Below, in pieces: positions 40,258 through 51,569 of a stretch of 64,000 nucleotides of DNA. Position 1 is the first letter of the stretch, and every line of letters begins with the position of its first letter. The notes under the pieces were generated by a model. The model was not told the DNA's origin. It searched no databases and saw only the letters and a program-made list of their open reading frames with translations. Position numbers and translations under genes: made by a program. Where the stretch lies: assembly GCA_039090855.1 (NCBI GenBank), contig CM077010.1:48068905-48132904 (forward strand), read 5' to 3'. The DNA is from Macrothele yani. Taxonomy: Eukaryota > Arthropoda > Arachnida > Araneae > Macrothelidae.

Positions 40258-41472
40258 CACTATCTACCAACAAGTAATTGGACACCCCTGCAATCGACGA
40301 TATCTCCGGTCCTGATACACGTCACGGCCGCAGCCGTTAAATATCGTGTGGGGGAACAACAACGCAACCAGTCGCATATAAGATGCCACGCAGTTCGGAG
40401 CTCTTTGATTTCGAGAAAGGTGTAATCGTCGGGTATCACAGAAATGGCCGATCCATACGTAACATATCCAGCGAGTTGAAGTACCCAAAATCGACAATGG
40501 CCTACGTGATTGGCAAGTGGAAAATGAGAGGTGACTGTCGGAATGTGCCCCGACCCGGCAGACCCACAAAACTGGGAGTTAGAGACCGACGGGTGCTGGC
40601 CAGAGAAATTCGGAAGAACCGCACCAAATCGATGGGCCACATCCGCGAGTAGTTTTGACAGGCATCCGGGAGTGTTCTTTCGATGAATACCATCCGTAAG
40701 GAAGCCCATCTGCTCGGTTATCATGGACGTGCTGCCGCCCACAAGCCTTTGATCACCAAGTCCAATAGCGCTGCTCGGCTAACGTGGTGCAAAGAACGTC
40801 GACAGTGGACCGTTGAACAGTGGGAACAGGTTCTCTGGAGCAACGAATCAAGGTTCACCTCTACCGTTCGGATGGCAGGGTCTGGGTTTGGGGTCTGCCT
40901 GGAAAACGCCTCCTGCCGGAATTTATTGTGCCAACGGTGAAGTTCGGCGGCAGTAGAATTATGCTATGGGGGTGTTTCTCCTGCTATAGCACGGGACCCT
41001 TGGTCGCAATTCCTAGTAGACTCAACGCCAAGACCTACTGCCCCATTTTGGATGACCATGCGCTTCCTACGTTGTGGCAGTTTTACGGGGTGGACCCATG
41101 TTACTTTCAGGATGACAATGCCGCCTGTCATGTTGCGAGGTCCACTGTGGCTTGGTATGATGACAATGGGGTTAATCGAATGGACTGGCCTGCGCAGAGC
41201 CCGGACCTTAACCCTATCGAGCACCTCTAGGAGTTGGAGCGTCGACTTAAGGGGTGCCCTACCGTCCGAAATCGGTGAAGGAACTGACCTGTCTTCTCCA
41301 AGCCGGGTGGAAGAAAATACAGCTAGCCATCGTACAACGCCTGGTTGAGAGTATGCCCCGGAGGGTCGCAGCTGTAATCCCCGCTCGTGGAGGCTCCACC
41401 AACTATTGAAGGTGAATAAACTTCGTTTTCCTTTGCTATCACAGGTGTCCAATTACTTGTTGGTAGATAGTG
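40258..41472 (+). mobile_element. Tc1-E element with perfect 29-bp ends
   Basis: 'CACTATCTACCAACAAGTAA' onward (40258-40286) is matched exactly by the inverted right end (41444-41472), with TA at 40256-40257 and 41473-41474. Length is 1215 bp. Perfect ends indicate a comparatively recent insertion, into the Penelope-like 3' region. Confidence 0.95.
40383..41409 (+). pseudogene. Tc1-E transposase (broken)
   Basis: The ATG at 40383 gives 'MPRSSELFDFEKGVIVGYHR' with the helix-turn-helix, and 'VPRPGRPTKLGVRDRRVL', the linker and second DNA-binding half. A TAG stops it at 40650. 'VLWSNESRF' (40830-40857) shows the first catalytic Asp replaced by Asn (family WSDESRF). After a shift near 40860 come 'YFQDDNAACHVARS' (41103-41145, second Asp) and 'SPDLNPIEHL' (41199-41228), with the Glu kept and a TAG in place of the usual Trp. 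Later frames end 'PRGGSTNY'. It is surprisingly worn given the perfect terminal repeats. Confidence 0.88.
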
Positions 41473-41474
41473 TA

Positions 41475-42711
41475 TTTTAAGTGTAATTGGTGCGCAGTTC
41501 CTAGTTATTAGTTAGAAAATGTTTTGTTTAACTTGCATGGTTTCTTCCAAATGAGATTTGCTTTTATATCTTAGTAAAGAATTTAAAAGTTTCAAAATTT
41601 AAACAGGCTAAGGAACCACTAGGGAAGAGCTCAGCTCACCTGCCTCACCTATGACTTTTTTCCTGTTTTATTTTTTGCTTAGAAATTTGGTTTATGTAGA
41701 CACCTGCTTCATTTCATCATTCAGGAGAAAGCCAATAATACCGATGCACCGACCAATGCCCCTTTTGTTATCCATAAAGCAACGCTTGTGCTAAATACCC
41801 ACATCTAGTGGGGAATTCGTTAAGTAGAAGAGCGTTGCTGAACGAGAAAAGAATCCGAACTTCACAATTTGATGACGATCTTGCTATCAGTAGTCAATAA
41901 AACTTCGGCTTAAATTTCAAAAATAATCCTATATACTTAATTTCAAGAAAATCCACTTAGTTGAAGCATTATAAATTTAGTGCTGGGGGAATCTGTAATC
42001 ATGAAAATTTAACCCTTTTTTTTTTTTTTTTTTTTTTTGTTAAAATGTGTCCAAGTATTGTATTTCGGTGTTGATTTATTATTCTTTTAAATTAAGATAC
42101 TATCTCACGATTTTCTCGGAACGAAGGAAATTTGCTTTTAGCCAAGACATATTGTTTGAGAGGTGGAAAAAAGAGGCAAAAAAAAAGAAGGAAACTTTCC
42201 ACTCATCGCGTGTGTGTGTGTGTGTGTGTGTGAGCTCGCGCGCTTGTGGATTTCTTACTCGTTTAGCATTGTGAAGATAAAGCACAATATTTTGACGAAA
42301 GTCATATGAAGCCCAAATTTTGACGAAAACTTATGGTTATGTACAATACTGTGAAATAAGGACCACTTCCCGATACGGTAGCACGTCAGTTTTCCAGTAT
42401 TTGATATTATAACCATAACACGAAAAATAAAGTAGCTTCATTTAAAGCACGTTGAAAAAATGCGTAGTTGTTCATGAAATCTCGTACTATGTACATTCCG
42501 TTCAGACCTGAATTCCTGATTACAGTATTAGTATTTACTACGAGTGGGCTGCAATTTTTATAGTTATCTTCGTTAGAAGAAAACAAAAATTGAAAATTTT
42601 TATTTCATAATTTAAGGATAATGCTTCTACTGTAATATTTTAGGTTACGAACAGCATTTAAAAGTTTATCGTTGGGGGCTAAGGTTTTTCTTGGAGCATG
42701 AGGAAGAAATA
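41475..42711. other. no gene; poly-T and (GT)n microsatellite
   Basis: A T run at about 42017-42039 and 'gtgtgtgtgtgtgtgtgtgt' at 42210-42232 are the only features recognised. Confidence 0.6.
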
Positions 42712-42762
42712 TGTAGCTCACGATCACCATAAGTATCTCTAAGGGATATAAGCAGTCGCCCT
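42712..42762 (-). repeat. SINE A 3' fragment
   Basis: 'gggatataagcagtcgccc' (42742) matches the SINE A body in reverse. It ends beside the T-rich flank of the HINE-like hairpin. Confidence 0.55.
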
Positions 42763-42775
42763 ATTATTATTTTTT

Positions 42776-42808
42776 TACGCTCTCCAACCGTAGGTTGAAG
42801 AAGCGTAT
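42776..42808 (-). mobile_element. HINE/DINE-1-like element, copy 3 (K3), hairpin end
   Basis: 'TACGCTCTCCAACCGTAGGT' (42776-42795) plus 'tgaagaagcgtat' form the terminal hairpin of the family. The element is cut here by the Tx1-like LINE and resumes at 49163. Confidence 0.8.
42796..42808. repeat. target-site duplication of the LINE, left copy
   Basis: 'tgaagaagcgtat', identical to 49163-49175. In uninterrupted family members it occurs once (for example 34779-34791). Confidence 0.88.
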
Positions 42809-43031
42809 AACCGATATAGTCACGTTCCTTTCGAGCTCTGTGTTTGTGCCCAGTTTTTGAAAGTATATAGTGAGTGTTTGTTCCTATTTTTGTGTTCCCC
42901 TTCAAGAAGAAGATCTGTACATTCTTTTAGCTCAGCTCCCAAGTCGGTGAGTTGCATATTTTGTTTGCATTCAGCGTTTTATTATTTTCGATCAAGCTGA
43001 TCGATCCTTAAGTTAGTCTTCGCCATTTTCA

Positions 43032-44835
43032 ATGGCAGGCACTGAGAAGGGTGATGTCCACGCCCACATCAGTGATGCTCATTCAACCTCCTCCTCCTCC
43101 TCACTCTCAGGAGACCAATCAGCATTTATGCCTGTCGGAGACGTCATACGCATTCAAGATGTGACGCGCGACTCCTCTGCAAAAGCTCAAGCTGATATCC
43201 CTGTCCAGGAGAGTGACGTCACCTTGACGCACGTCCCTGATTCATTTGCCGAAGCTATGGATGTGACCGATTGCACGGTTGCGTTGCCTTCTACTGGCTC
43301 AACTCAGTTTACCAAGCCGCTACCAGCAATCAGCACTGTGTCGTATCCTTCCGCTGCCAACTCTATGTCTCTCACTTACTCCAAAGTGACCTCCGGAGCA
43401 AGAGTTCCTTCCAAGTTTATTGCTCCCGTTTTTCCTGACTCTTACGTCAGTGTTGAGGGTAGTTCTGCCACCATCGATATCCCAGAGGATTCCCCAGCCG
43501 GGAAACAATTTTTCTCCACAATGAATTTCGGTGTCTGTTTGATGCATTACCAGACACGAAACTCAAGGAATATAGTATTGCCCTAAAGAAGATGCTTCCT
43601 ACAGGAGCTTATATCACTCATATGGCTCGAAAGCCACGGGCCGTATTAGTGTATTTTGCCCGTAAAGAACATGCAGACCTTGTGATGACTGCGGGCTTAT
43701 CCATCAAGGATGTGCACCTTCTGGCTGAACCTGTGGCACAGCGACCTATCCAGGTCACTTTTCACCCAGTCCCACCTGAAGTCTCAGATGTCGCTCTATG
43801 CACTTTACTCAGCAAATTTGGCCGAGTGGTTGGACCAATAACGACCCTTTCGGCGGCGCCCAGAGATCCCGATGACAAATCCATTGCAGGGTTTCGTCGA
43901 AGTGCCCGTGTCATATTTCCGTCGGACGATCATCTGCTTGCGTGCCCGAAGATCCTAACCGTACGATGTGGCCAGCAACGTCGGAGAATCGACGTCATTA
44001 CCTCCTTGCACTGCACGCTTTGCCATGGCGAAAACCATCTTCGCGTGCACTGCCCACATCAAGTTCCACCGACTCTGACTGGCGCTCCTACAGGTACTGT
44101 TCCTACCTCGAAGCGTACTACACCATCTACTTCAGCACAGCAGGCATCGGAGCCAAGATATGATGAAAAAGTCCGCTTACAGACGTTGGTCAACGCAACG
44201 CTTCCACAGCCGCTTCCTCTTTTTCACTAGAGGACTTTCCTACAATTGCCTCCTCACTCCCGCAACGTCGTCGCTCCACCACTGAGTCCCTTTCAGAGGG
44301 TTTACAACCAGCTATTACCACTGGAACCTCCGAAACAGCTGATGTGGAGTCTGTTGGTCCAGAGACGCAGTGTGAGGATGAGACGACCGAGCCTCCACTG
44401 AAGCGCCGCGGCTCTGACCGCAGCAGGCGAGTAGCGAAGAAGCAAAACTCTACTTCACCTCGTTCAACCTCCTTCTCCAGCAGTTCTCCTCGACCCACCT
44501 CGCCAGCCGAAGTCTCCTTTCCCACGGTCGAAGAGTTCGCTGCATTTCTCCAGACAGCCAATATACCTCCCGTACCACTCTCATACATTGATCTCCATAC
44601 ATACTTAACGAATCCGACAAGCTACGCAATAGCGCGTGCCTTAGCAGTCAAGAATCCATCGCTTCGCCAACTTGTGCCGGAGCAGATCTTCAATGTGTCG
44701 CATTTCTGCCGCCAGAATGTTCCCACCCATCCGTGGGCACAAATTTCCTATAATCGTCTCAAGTCTTTTCCTCCAGCTCTGAAAAATCTTCAGCTAGAGG
44801 CAAGGAACCCCACAATTCAAGATCGTGTCACTTAA
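43032..44835 (+). pseudogene. Tx1-like LINE ORF1 (zinc-knuckle RNA-binding protein), two frameshifts
   Basis: ORF1 proteins coat the LINE RNA. The ATG at 43032 begins a Ser/Thr-rich region ('MAGTEKGDVHAHISDAHSTS'). After a shift near 43530-43545, 'YITHMARKPRAVLVYFARKE' and 'PIQVTFHPVPPEVSDVALCT' (43746-43805) form an RRM-like segment. A CCHC knuckle follows, 'CTLCHGENHLRVHC' (44013-44054; C-x2-C-x4-H-x4-C), matching ORF1 of the Tx1 and R1-like groups. A second shift near 44205 leads into a low-complexity Ser/Pro/Arg part ('RSTSFSSSSPRPTSP', 44460) and the end at 44835. The 3' end overlaps ORF2 in another frame. Confidence 0.82.
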
Positions 44836-47800
44836 TTGCAGGGGATTCGCTTCCCCCCTCAGCAACTCTCTAGCATATGAAGACCTCAACCCGTTGGGGG
44901 CTGATATTCTCCTCCTTCAAGAGACAAATTGCAAACCATCTACCGTCTATTCTCGATGGCGCCAGTGGAACTTTGTGTTTCATCACGCCTATGGACTAAC
45001 ATCTCATAGCGGTCTTGCGATCGGCATTAGTCATACTCTCAATTCTATTATCACATCCCTCTCTGTGCGAAATATTTGTCGAGATCTCTTACAGCATGCA
45101 TCCTTTACCATCGCGTCTTCGAGATATCATTTATTCAATATCTATATTCCAAGCACTACAACACATTTATCAGTTCTCTTCACGCGTCTTCGCAGAGCAC
45201 TCGACCGTATCCCACCGTCAGATCATGTTCTCGTTGGTGGGGATTTTAACTGTACCCTGGATCCTCTTCTGGATAGGTCTTCTACAAATAGAGAGCGCCG
45301 CCATGCCCTGGCGAACCTGCTCCAGACAGTTGTCACGAACAACGCTCTTCATGATGTACATCGGCATATTCATCCATGGTCGACTAATTACACTTGGCGC
45401 TCCTCTCATGCGCAAAATCCTTTCTTAGCCCGCCTTGACAGGTTTTATGCCTCCATTACTCTACTTCCTGCAGTGACAGAATCGAGTGTGCATCCCACGT
45501 TCTCATCTGACCACTGCGCCATTGCCATCATAGTCCATACTGCACCATTCAAACCCAGGATAATTCGCCCGTGGACATTTGATGGTGCACTTCTCTCCGA
45601 CCCGGCATTCTGCTCTTCGGTCCGGTCATTCCTGATTGACAGACGACTGCAGCTTCAATCTGCACTCTGCGGATTAAATTCTTGGTTGGAGATCAAGCAA
45701 CAGCTCGTTCTGCATGTCCGAAACTACTCTTTCCAACTAAAGACACTCCAGAACATGCGCCTAGACTATGTTCGTTCAATGCTATCCATGCTCAGTCTCA
45801 GTGATCCTCTCTTCTCCTCCTTTCAAGAAAAGCTTCGATCTCTTCTCACTCCTCTGGAGCAACAAGCTCTCCGCCGACTTCGTTTGCAACACCTGACGCC
45901 GGATGCTCACAACTATGAGTTCCTGACGTCGGTGGAAAACACCCGACGAGCTTCGTCCATACTTCATCATCTACGCCTTTCTTCTGGAGAGGTATCAGAT
46001 GAGACGATTGCGCTTTGTTCCCATGTCCGTCAGTACTTCTCCATGAAGTTCAGTGAACCTCCTCAACCATCCTCTGCAGCAATGGATTCTCTCCTTTCTA
46101 ATCTACCTCAGGTTCCCCCCCTCCCATCTCGCTTCTTCTCTACTCCTTTTCCCCACGCCCTCTGAACTAAACACTACATTCTTTTCTCTGAATTCTAGTG
46201 TCGCTCCGGGTCCGGACGGCCTAACCTTTAGCTTTTATAAAACTTTTCTGCCTCTTCTTCTTCCGTTTCTCCTATCCGCTTTCTCTGCTGCCTTTACTTA
46301 CTCTCCTCTCCCGAGGGGATTCACAAATGCATACGTTGTCCTTTTCCCCAAAAAAGGTGATCTCCTTGACTTGGTGAACTGGCGCCCAATTTCCCTACTG
46401 AATCTCGACTACAAGCTTTATACCAAGCTTCTTTCACAACGACTAAATCCCATCCTCACTTACATCCTCTCCCCTAACCAGACTTACACAGTTCCCGGCC
46501 GTTCCCTATCTCACAACATCCATCTCCTGACTGATCTAATTCACCTTGCGCGCTCCCGCTCTGAACCCTTCGCCCTCCTCTCTTTAGACCAACAGTCCGC
46601 CTTTGATAATATCTCCCACACTTATCTCTCCGCCACACTTCTCCGATTTGGATTTCCATCTCCGTTTATTTCTCTCCTCACCTCCCTCTACCAGGACGCC
46701 AGTTTCCAGGTCAAGTTGCCCACCTTTCTTACAGCACCAATCCTCTTTCGCCGTGGAGTGAGGCAAGGCTGCCCACTCTCCGGTCAACTTTTCGCTATAG
46801 CCTTAGAACCTTTTCTCCGCTCAGTTCAACGCTCCTTTCAAGCCACCCTGCCGCCACTCATCGCCCGCACGAGACACCATGTCACCACTTCCGTGGCGTA
46901 TGCAGACGTTACCTTCTGTATACGCCTGGATTCACAGTTCTCTTTGCTCCAAAGTCTTTTCGCCGATTACGCCTCCTGCTCCGGAGCTGCGATTAATGCA
47001 ACCAAAAGCACAGGCCTGTGGTGCGGCTCATGGGTTGACCGTTTGGATTCCCCATGGGGAGCGCACTGGTCTTCAGCCTCTCAACGTTTCCTTGGCGTAC
47101 ATCTTGGCGTCCCAGGTGAAGCCTCCAGCACAACGTGGAATACCATCCAGCCACGTCTTCATCGGTCAACTGCGTTTTGGCGAAAAGCGCAATTCTGCAC
47201 CTCATATTTTCAACGTGCACGTCTTGCGCAAACCTATCTTCTCTCCATGTGCACACATTCCTGGCTTGCTACTAAATCCCCACTTCTTCGTCTCAATGAT
47301 ATCACTCGCTGCTTCACCTCAGTTATCTGGACCGGACACCACTGGCTCAGTGCCCCCAAGCTCAGCCTTCCTCCTGACCAAGGTGGCATTGGCCTAATTG
47401 ATACACGACTGTACTATCAAGCTCCCCGGATTACTTCGTTCCTCCGTCTTCATACCTCACCTGTTGCCGACGCCGTTACCGCAAGGAATGTCATCACCTC
47501 TTCGAGCAACACTAATTTCACTTTCACTTCTTTCATTCTAATGGACCTCCGTACTACCACTCACTCTCGCCTTCCTCCTGCCTTACGGGAGACTCTTACC
47601 TTTCTCCGCTCTCTCCCGCTCACTCGATCCCCACCCGATTCCACCACTGAACTCCTTGCCGAACCCCTGTTCTTCTCCTCTCTTCTTCACCCCTCATCTT
47701 TCATGCTTCGCCTATCCTTCTTGGCTCCGAGTCGGAGTTGTAACCGTCAAAGACCTTGTAACCTCAGATCTGCCCTGGCGACCCTACGCCAGCCTCCCAC

Positions 47801-48638
47801 CCACCGTTCTACTTTCACCCTCCTCTCGCTCTGTCTATGACTCCCTACTCTCTACCATCATTGCTAAGTTTCCTCATCTCGCAACCACCACCGGCCTGAC
47901 CTTTGTTCCTTCTGCCTCCCTCCCCTTCCTTTCTTTCTTTCAGTCGGCAGATCTACACTTCCACTATCCTCTCTTTCAACCTCAGTTCTCTATCGGTTAC
48001 TTTTAAAATCCCACTCTCCTTCTCCCCTTCACATCCCTGATGTCTCCCAATCCTCTCTCACCGTTGTCTGGTCTGCCACCCTTTCTCCTCTTTCAGCTCC
48101 TCTTGAAATAAACACTCACTGGCTTTTTCTCCACCGCCGCTTTCCCGTTCCATCCATCCTCCACCGCATGGCCATTCTTGACTCACCTCTTTGCCCCTTC
48201 TGTGCTCAAGAAGCTGATGTCTCTCACGTTTATCTACATTGTGTCATCCTCCTTCCACTACTCCATCTTGCATTTTCCATTGCTCAACGTTCAGCCACAA
48301 CTGATCTTCCTTTCGATGTCTATAAGACACTCCTCCTGCAGGTCTCTCCGCCAGTCAAGCTTCCACCCATTTGCTCATATATTTTCATACTGGTGAAACA
48401 TGTCATTTAGGTATTTCATCAGCGCTGCCGAGATATCTCATCTCCTTATACCATCCACCAAGCTTCTGTGGAACTACTGTGCCACTTTCGGGAGCGTCTC
48501 CTCTCAAGACTTCGTCTAGAGAACCTTGTGGCCGTCGCCCAACAGAGAGAACAACATTTCCGTTCCACCTGGTCTCCGGCCGCTTCCTGGTTCGCCGGCA
48601 TGCCAGCGACGTTACAACTGACTGTCGGTAGTTTATAA
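44822..48638 (+). pseudogene. Tx1-like LINE ORF2 (APE endonuclease, RT, CCHC), broken
   Basis: ORF2 nicks DNA and reverse-transcribes the element. The endonuclease is complete: 'IVSLNCRG' (44822), 'LLLQETN' (catalytic Glu, about 44910), 'GGDFNCTLDP' (45238), 'FLARLDRFYAS' (45424) and 'SSDHCAI' (45506). A shift at about 46150 leads to RT: 'SVAPGPDGLTFSFYK' (46199), 'VLFPKKGDLLDLVNWRPISL' (46338), 'LLSLDQQSAFDNIS' (46577), 'GVRQGCPLSGQLF' (46757) and 'SVAYADVTFCIRL' (46891). Here the YADD box has lost one Asp codon in frame. After another shift near 47720-47760 the C-terminal 'CPFCAQEADVSHVYLHC' (48193-48243) is the usual CCHC motif. The end 'PATLQLTVGSL' stops at 48636-48638. No ATG opens ORF2 in this copy. 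Confidence 0.87.
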
Positions 48639-49162
48639 CCTCGTTGCTCCTAGCTCTGTTGAACTTCAGTTCAACGTGCATGCTCACCATTGGTTTTCGG
48701 AATCAAACTTCAACATACAGCTTATATCTTCTAACAAATGTGAATATAATATGCACCATACTGTACAAAGGTATATAGTCTTACTTGTTTTCTCTTTGAT
48801 TATAATTTTTTCTACCAGTACTAAGACATCGTAATTCCGTTTGCCTTAGGTTTCACATTGTCTACTTTGTCATCCACAGTTCACCTTTTGTACAGTGCTT
48901 CATTATAATATTCTCGTTCTGTTATTTGTCCGCACTATAATATATTTTTGCTTCGAGACGAAATGTTTCGACAATCTCTCTTATTGTTCTTGTGCAAAAT
49001 GCCTGTACCTCTTACCACGAGGCTCCTTTGTGAATCAATACATCGTGCTGTATATAATGTACATAGAATTTTAGAGTTTGTATATTTTACCGTACAATAT
49101 ATGTACCAGGACGCCCATGTTCGCCTCCTGAACCCAACCTTGTTAATAAAATTGTGTTGAAC
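48639..49162 (+). other. 3' UTR of the Tx1-like LINE
   Basis: AT-rich non-coding tail containing 'ttaataaaattgtg' just before the end. No poly(A) or simple-repeat tail. Confidence 0.7.
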
Positions 49163-50018
49163 TGAAGAAGCGTATATGCTCCATCTTTGTCTGTCTGTCT
49201 GTCCTCACGATAACTCGCGGGGAAAATGGTTCGATTTCGATGAAATTTTAGTATGTGGTAGGGGACCACCTGGGGACGAGCCGTTGAAAATGGGCGAAAT
49301 GGGGTCAACTGTCACGAAATAGGAGCGGGATCCATTCCATTACCCTTATGCGTCCTAACTTGCGTAAAAATGGTTTGATTTCGATCAAATTTTAGTATGT
49401 GGTGGGGGACCACCTGGCGACGAACGTCATTTAAAAATGGGCGAAATTGGGTCAAAGGTCACGACATAGGAGCGGTATCCATTCCATTGCCCTTATACGT
49501 CATAACTTACGTAAAAGTGGTTCGATTTCGATGAAATTCTAGTATGTGGTAGGGAACTACCTGGGGACGAACCTTATCGAACATGGGCGAAATGGGGTCA
49601 AAGGTCATGACATAGGAGCGGAATACAATCCATTGCCCTTATGCGTCATAAATTGCGTAAAAATAGTTCAATTTCAATGAAATTTTAGTATGTGGTAGGG
49701 GACCACCTAGGGACAAACCCTATTGAAAATGGGCGAAATGGGGTCAAAGGTCAGGACATAGGAGCGGGATCCACTCCATTGTCCTTTTGCGTCATAGCTT
49801 GCGTAAAAATGGTTCGATTTCTATGAAATTATAGTGTGTGGTATGGGACCACCTGGGAACCAACCCTTTTGAAAATGGGCGAAATAAGGTCACGACATAT
49901 GAGCGAGATTTATTCTACAGCCATTATTCTCATAACTTGAGTAATAACTTGAGCAATGATTTCTGATATGTTGGAAACCGTATCATAATCAATGCATTGC
50001 AGGATTTTACTAACTTGT
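49163..50018 (-). mobile_element. HINE/DINE-1-like element, copy 3 (K3), array and far end
   Basis: Opens with the right copy of the LINE target duplication (49163-49175). A 'gtctgtctgtctgtc' run follows, then about five units with 'ggttcgatttcgat' and 'gggaccacctgg' (near 49230, 49380, 49530, 49680 and 49810). It closes with 'GTTGGAAACCGTA' (49970-49982) and 'gcaggattttactaacttgt'. Confidence 0.75.
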
Positions 50019-50022
50019 TTGT

Positions 50023-50238
50023 TTTTTTTCTGTTGGAGGTTTAACGACCACCGTGAGCAACTCAATGAGATATAAGCAGTCGCCCGTCCCTAATTTAGAG
50101 CCACTGGTTTCAGGGAAGGGAGAGAGCCAGTGCCGTAAGACAAACACAACATCCATGCCTCACCGGGATTCGAAACCGGACCCATCTCAGACGAATGATC
50201 AGAAGCCATCGCTTAGATAACTACGCTACCGGGGCAGC
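50023..50238 (-). repeat. SINE A, reverse copy
   Basis: T run (reversed tail), body with 'gagccactggtttcagggaa' and tRNA-like head to 'ctaccggggcag'. B box 'GGATTCGAAACCGG' as read on plus at 50165. It follows the HINE-like end directly. Confidence 0.8.
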
Positions 50239-50241
50239 TAC

Positions 50242-50378
50242 CCTTATTTGATGCTAGTGGTTTCAGGGAAGAGAGAGAGCTTCGCCCTAAGACAAACGCA
50301 CCACACGTGCCTCGAACCTAGCTCGGACGACTAGCCAGAAACCTACGTCTCTGACCACTCGGCCATGGGAGCAGTTTC
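50242..50378 (-). repeat. SINE A variant, reverse copy
   Basis: 'gctagtggtttcagggaaga' and 'agacaaacgcaccacacgtg' parallel SINE A, and the head ends 'actcggccatgggagcag'. Lacks most of the 3' body. Confidence 0.65.
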
Positions 50379-51320
50379 GTTTCCCAATTCTGCAGTACAA
50401 GAAAGCTGAGATAATTTTAAATATCCCATAGATTCTTAAATTTTGAGAATTTTTGTTTCCAAGCTATTAAAAATTATGACATTCTCTGACTGAATGTTGG
50501 GTAGTAAAATATCTACGGAACAGCTTAGTAGAAAATCAGCAGAGCAATCCGTTTGTTTTGTCTTATAGTAATAGCATATCCTTTATTTCTATTTCACTTA
50601 AACAGATTCCTATTTGTTTACCATACTGATTTCATGTAAAAACGCAAAGAAAAAAATAAAAGGGAAAAAAGTCTCAAAATGCAGCACATTGTTTGCAAAT
50701 CAAAGTGTTTGCCAAACCAGAAGAGCTGGCTGGGCCTCCAGCTCATCAAGCGATGGGGGGAGGGGGGGCGATGACCTGGAGCCTCGAGATCCTGCACAGA
50801 ATAATTTTCTTATATTTGTTGCAATTTAAAAGAAATGTTTTCTTTTGTCATTGCATAACATTTCATGTTATATTCCGGAGACAAATCTCGCTTTCTTAAA
50901 TGCAGGCTCCATAACCAGGAAGGGTTTCTAGATTAAGAACATTCAGGGGAGTGAACAGGGCTTAAATTTTTTCACAGAATTTAAAAAATTGATAGTTGTC
51001 ACTTTTATTTTAATCGCTCTTTCAAATTAAATGAATGAATTAATTAATTTTCACTTACAACTAATATAACACCAAGAGCTTCAGTTTTAGGATACATTTT
51101 TGCGCAGCATTAATATTTTTTAAATGCGGATTTTTTCTTCATTTTCGGTGGGGTTTTGAGAATATAGAGATGACTCCCAGTTTCTTTGCTGCGGTGAAGA
51201 GAAATAAGGGAGCTTTGCAATTAATGTTTCCCCAATGCCAGCATTATAATGATAAACAGCAACAGATTTTGAATCCTGAGTTTTTAGGCTTACATTTTAA
51301 AAATCAACTTGTTGTAAAAT
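50379..51320. other. no recognisable feature
   Basis: Short open stretches only, with a G run near 50756-50768. Confidence 0.45.
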
Positions 51321-51516
51321 TAAAGAAATCAAAGTTTAGTCGCAATTAATACTATTTTTGTGGACCGCGGTTTCGCTGTGTTTTTAGTCCAGCTTCTTCG
51401 CGACAAACTAGCGTGCCACTCGCTGTGAAGAAGATGGGCTAAAAGCAATATGGAACTGCGGTCGACAAAAAAATAAAACAAGTTTAACTGCGACTAAACA
51501 TCATTTCTTCAATCTT
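51321..51516. mobile_element. foldback/MITE-like inverted repeat, 196 bp
   Basis: Arms of about 85 bp with mismatches: 'gtttagtcgcaattaa', 'gaccgcggttt' and 'ttagtccagcttcttcgc' on the left are mirrored by 'gaagaagatgggctaa', 'aactgcggtc' and 'ttaactgcgactaaac' on the right. Confidence 0.75.
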
Positions 51517-51569
51517 ATATGCTTTACAAAGTTTGTAGTCAGTGATTTATGTTAAACTCGTTGTTCTTT

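Larger units (their letters stand above)
42809..49162 (+). mobile_element. full-length Tx1-like LINE (L1/Tx1 group), 6354 bp
   Basis: A 13-bp target duplication brackets a two-ORF non-LTR retrotransposon: 5' leader 42809-43031, ORF1 from 43032, ORF2 from about 44822 to 48638, and a 524-bp 3' UTR ending 'aataaaattgtgttgaac' without poly(A). The RT segment 'LLNLDYKLYTKLLSQRL' followed by 'QTYTVPGRSLSHNIHLLTDL' resembles Tx1-clade proteins, some of which are known to insert at fixed sites. The copy is inactive because of frameshifts and an RT active-site deletion. Confidence 0.88.
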
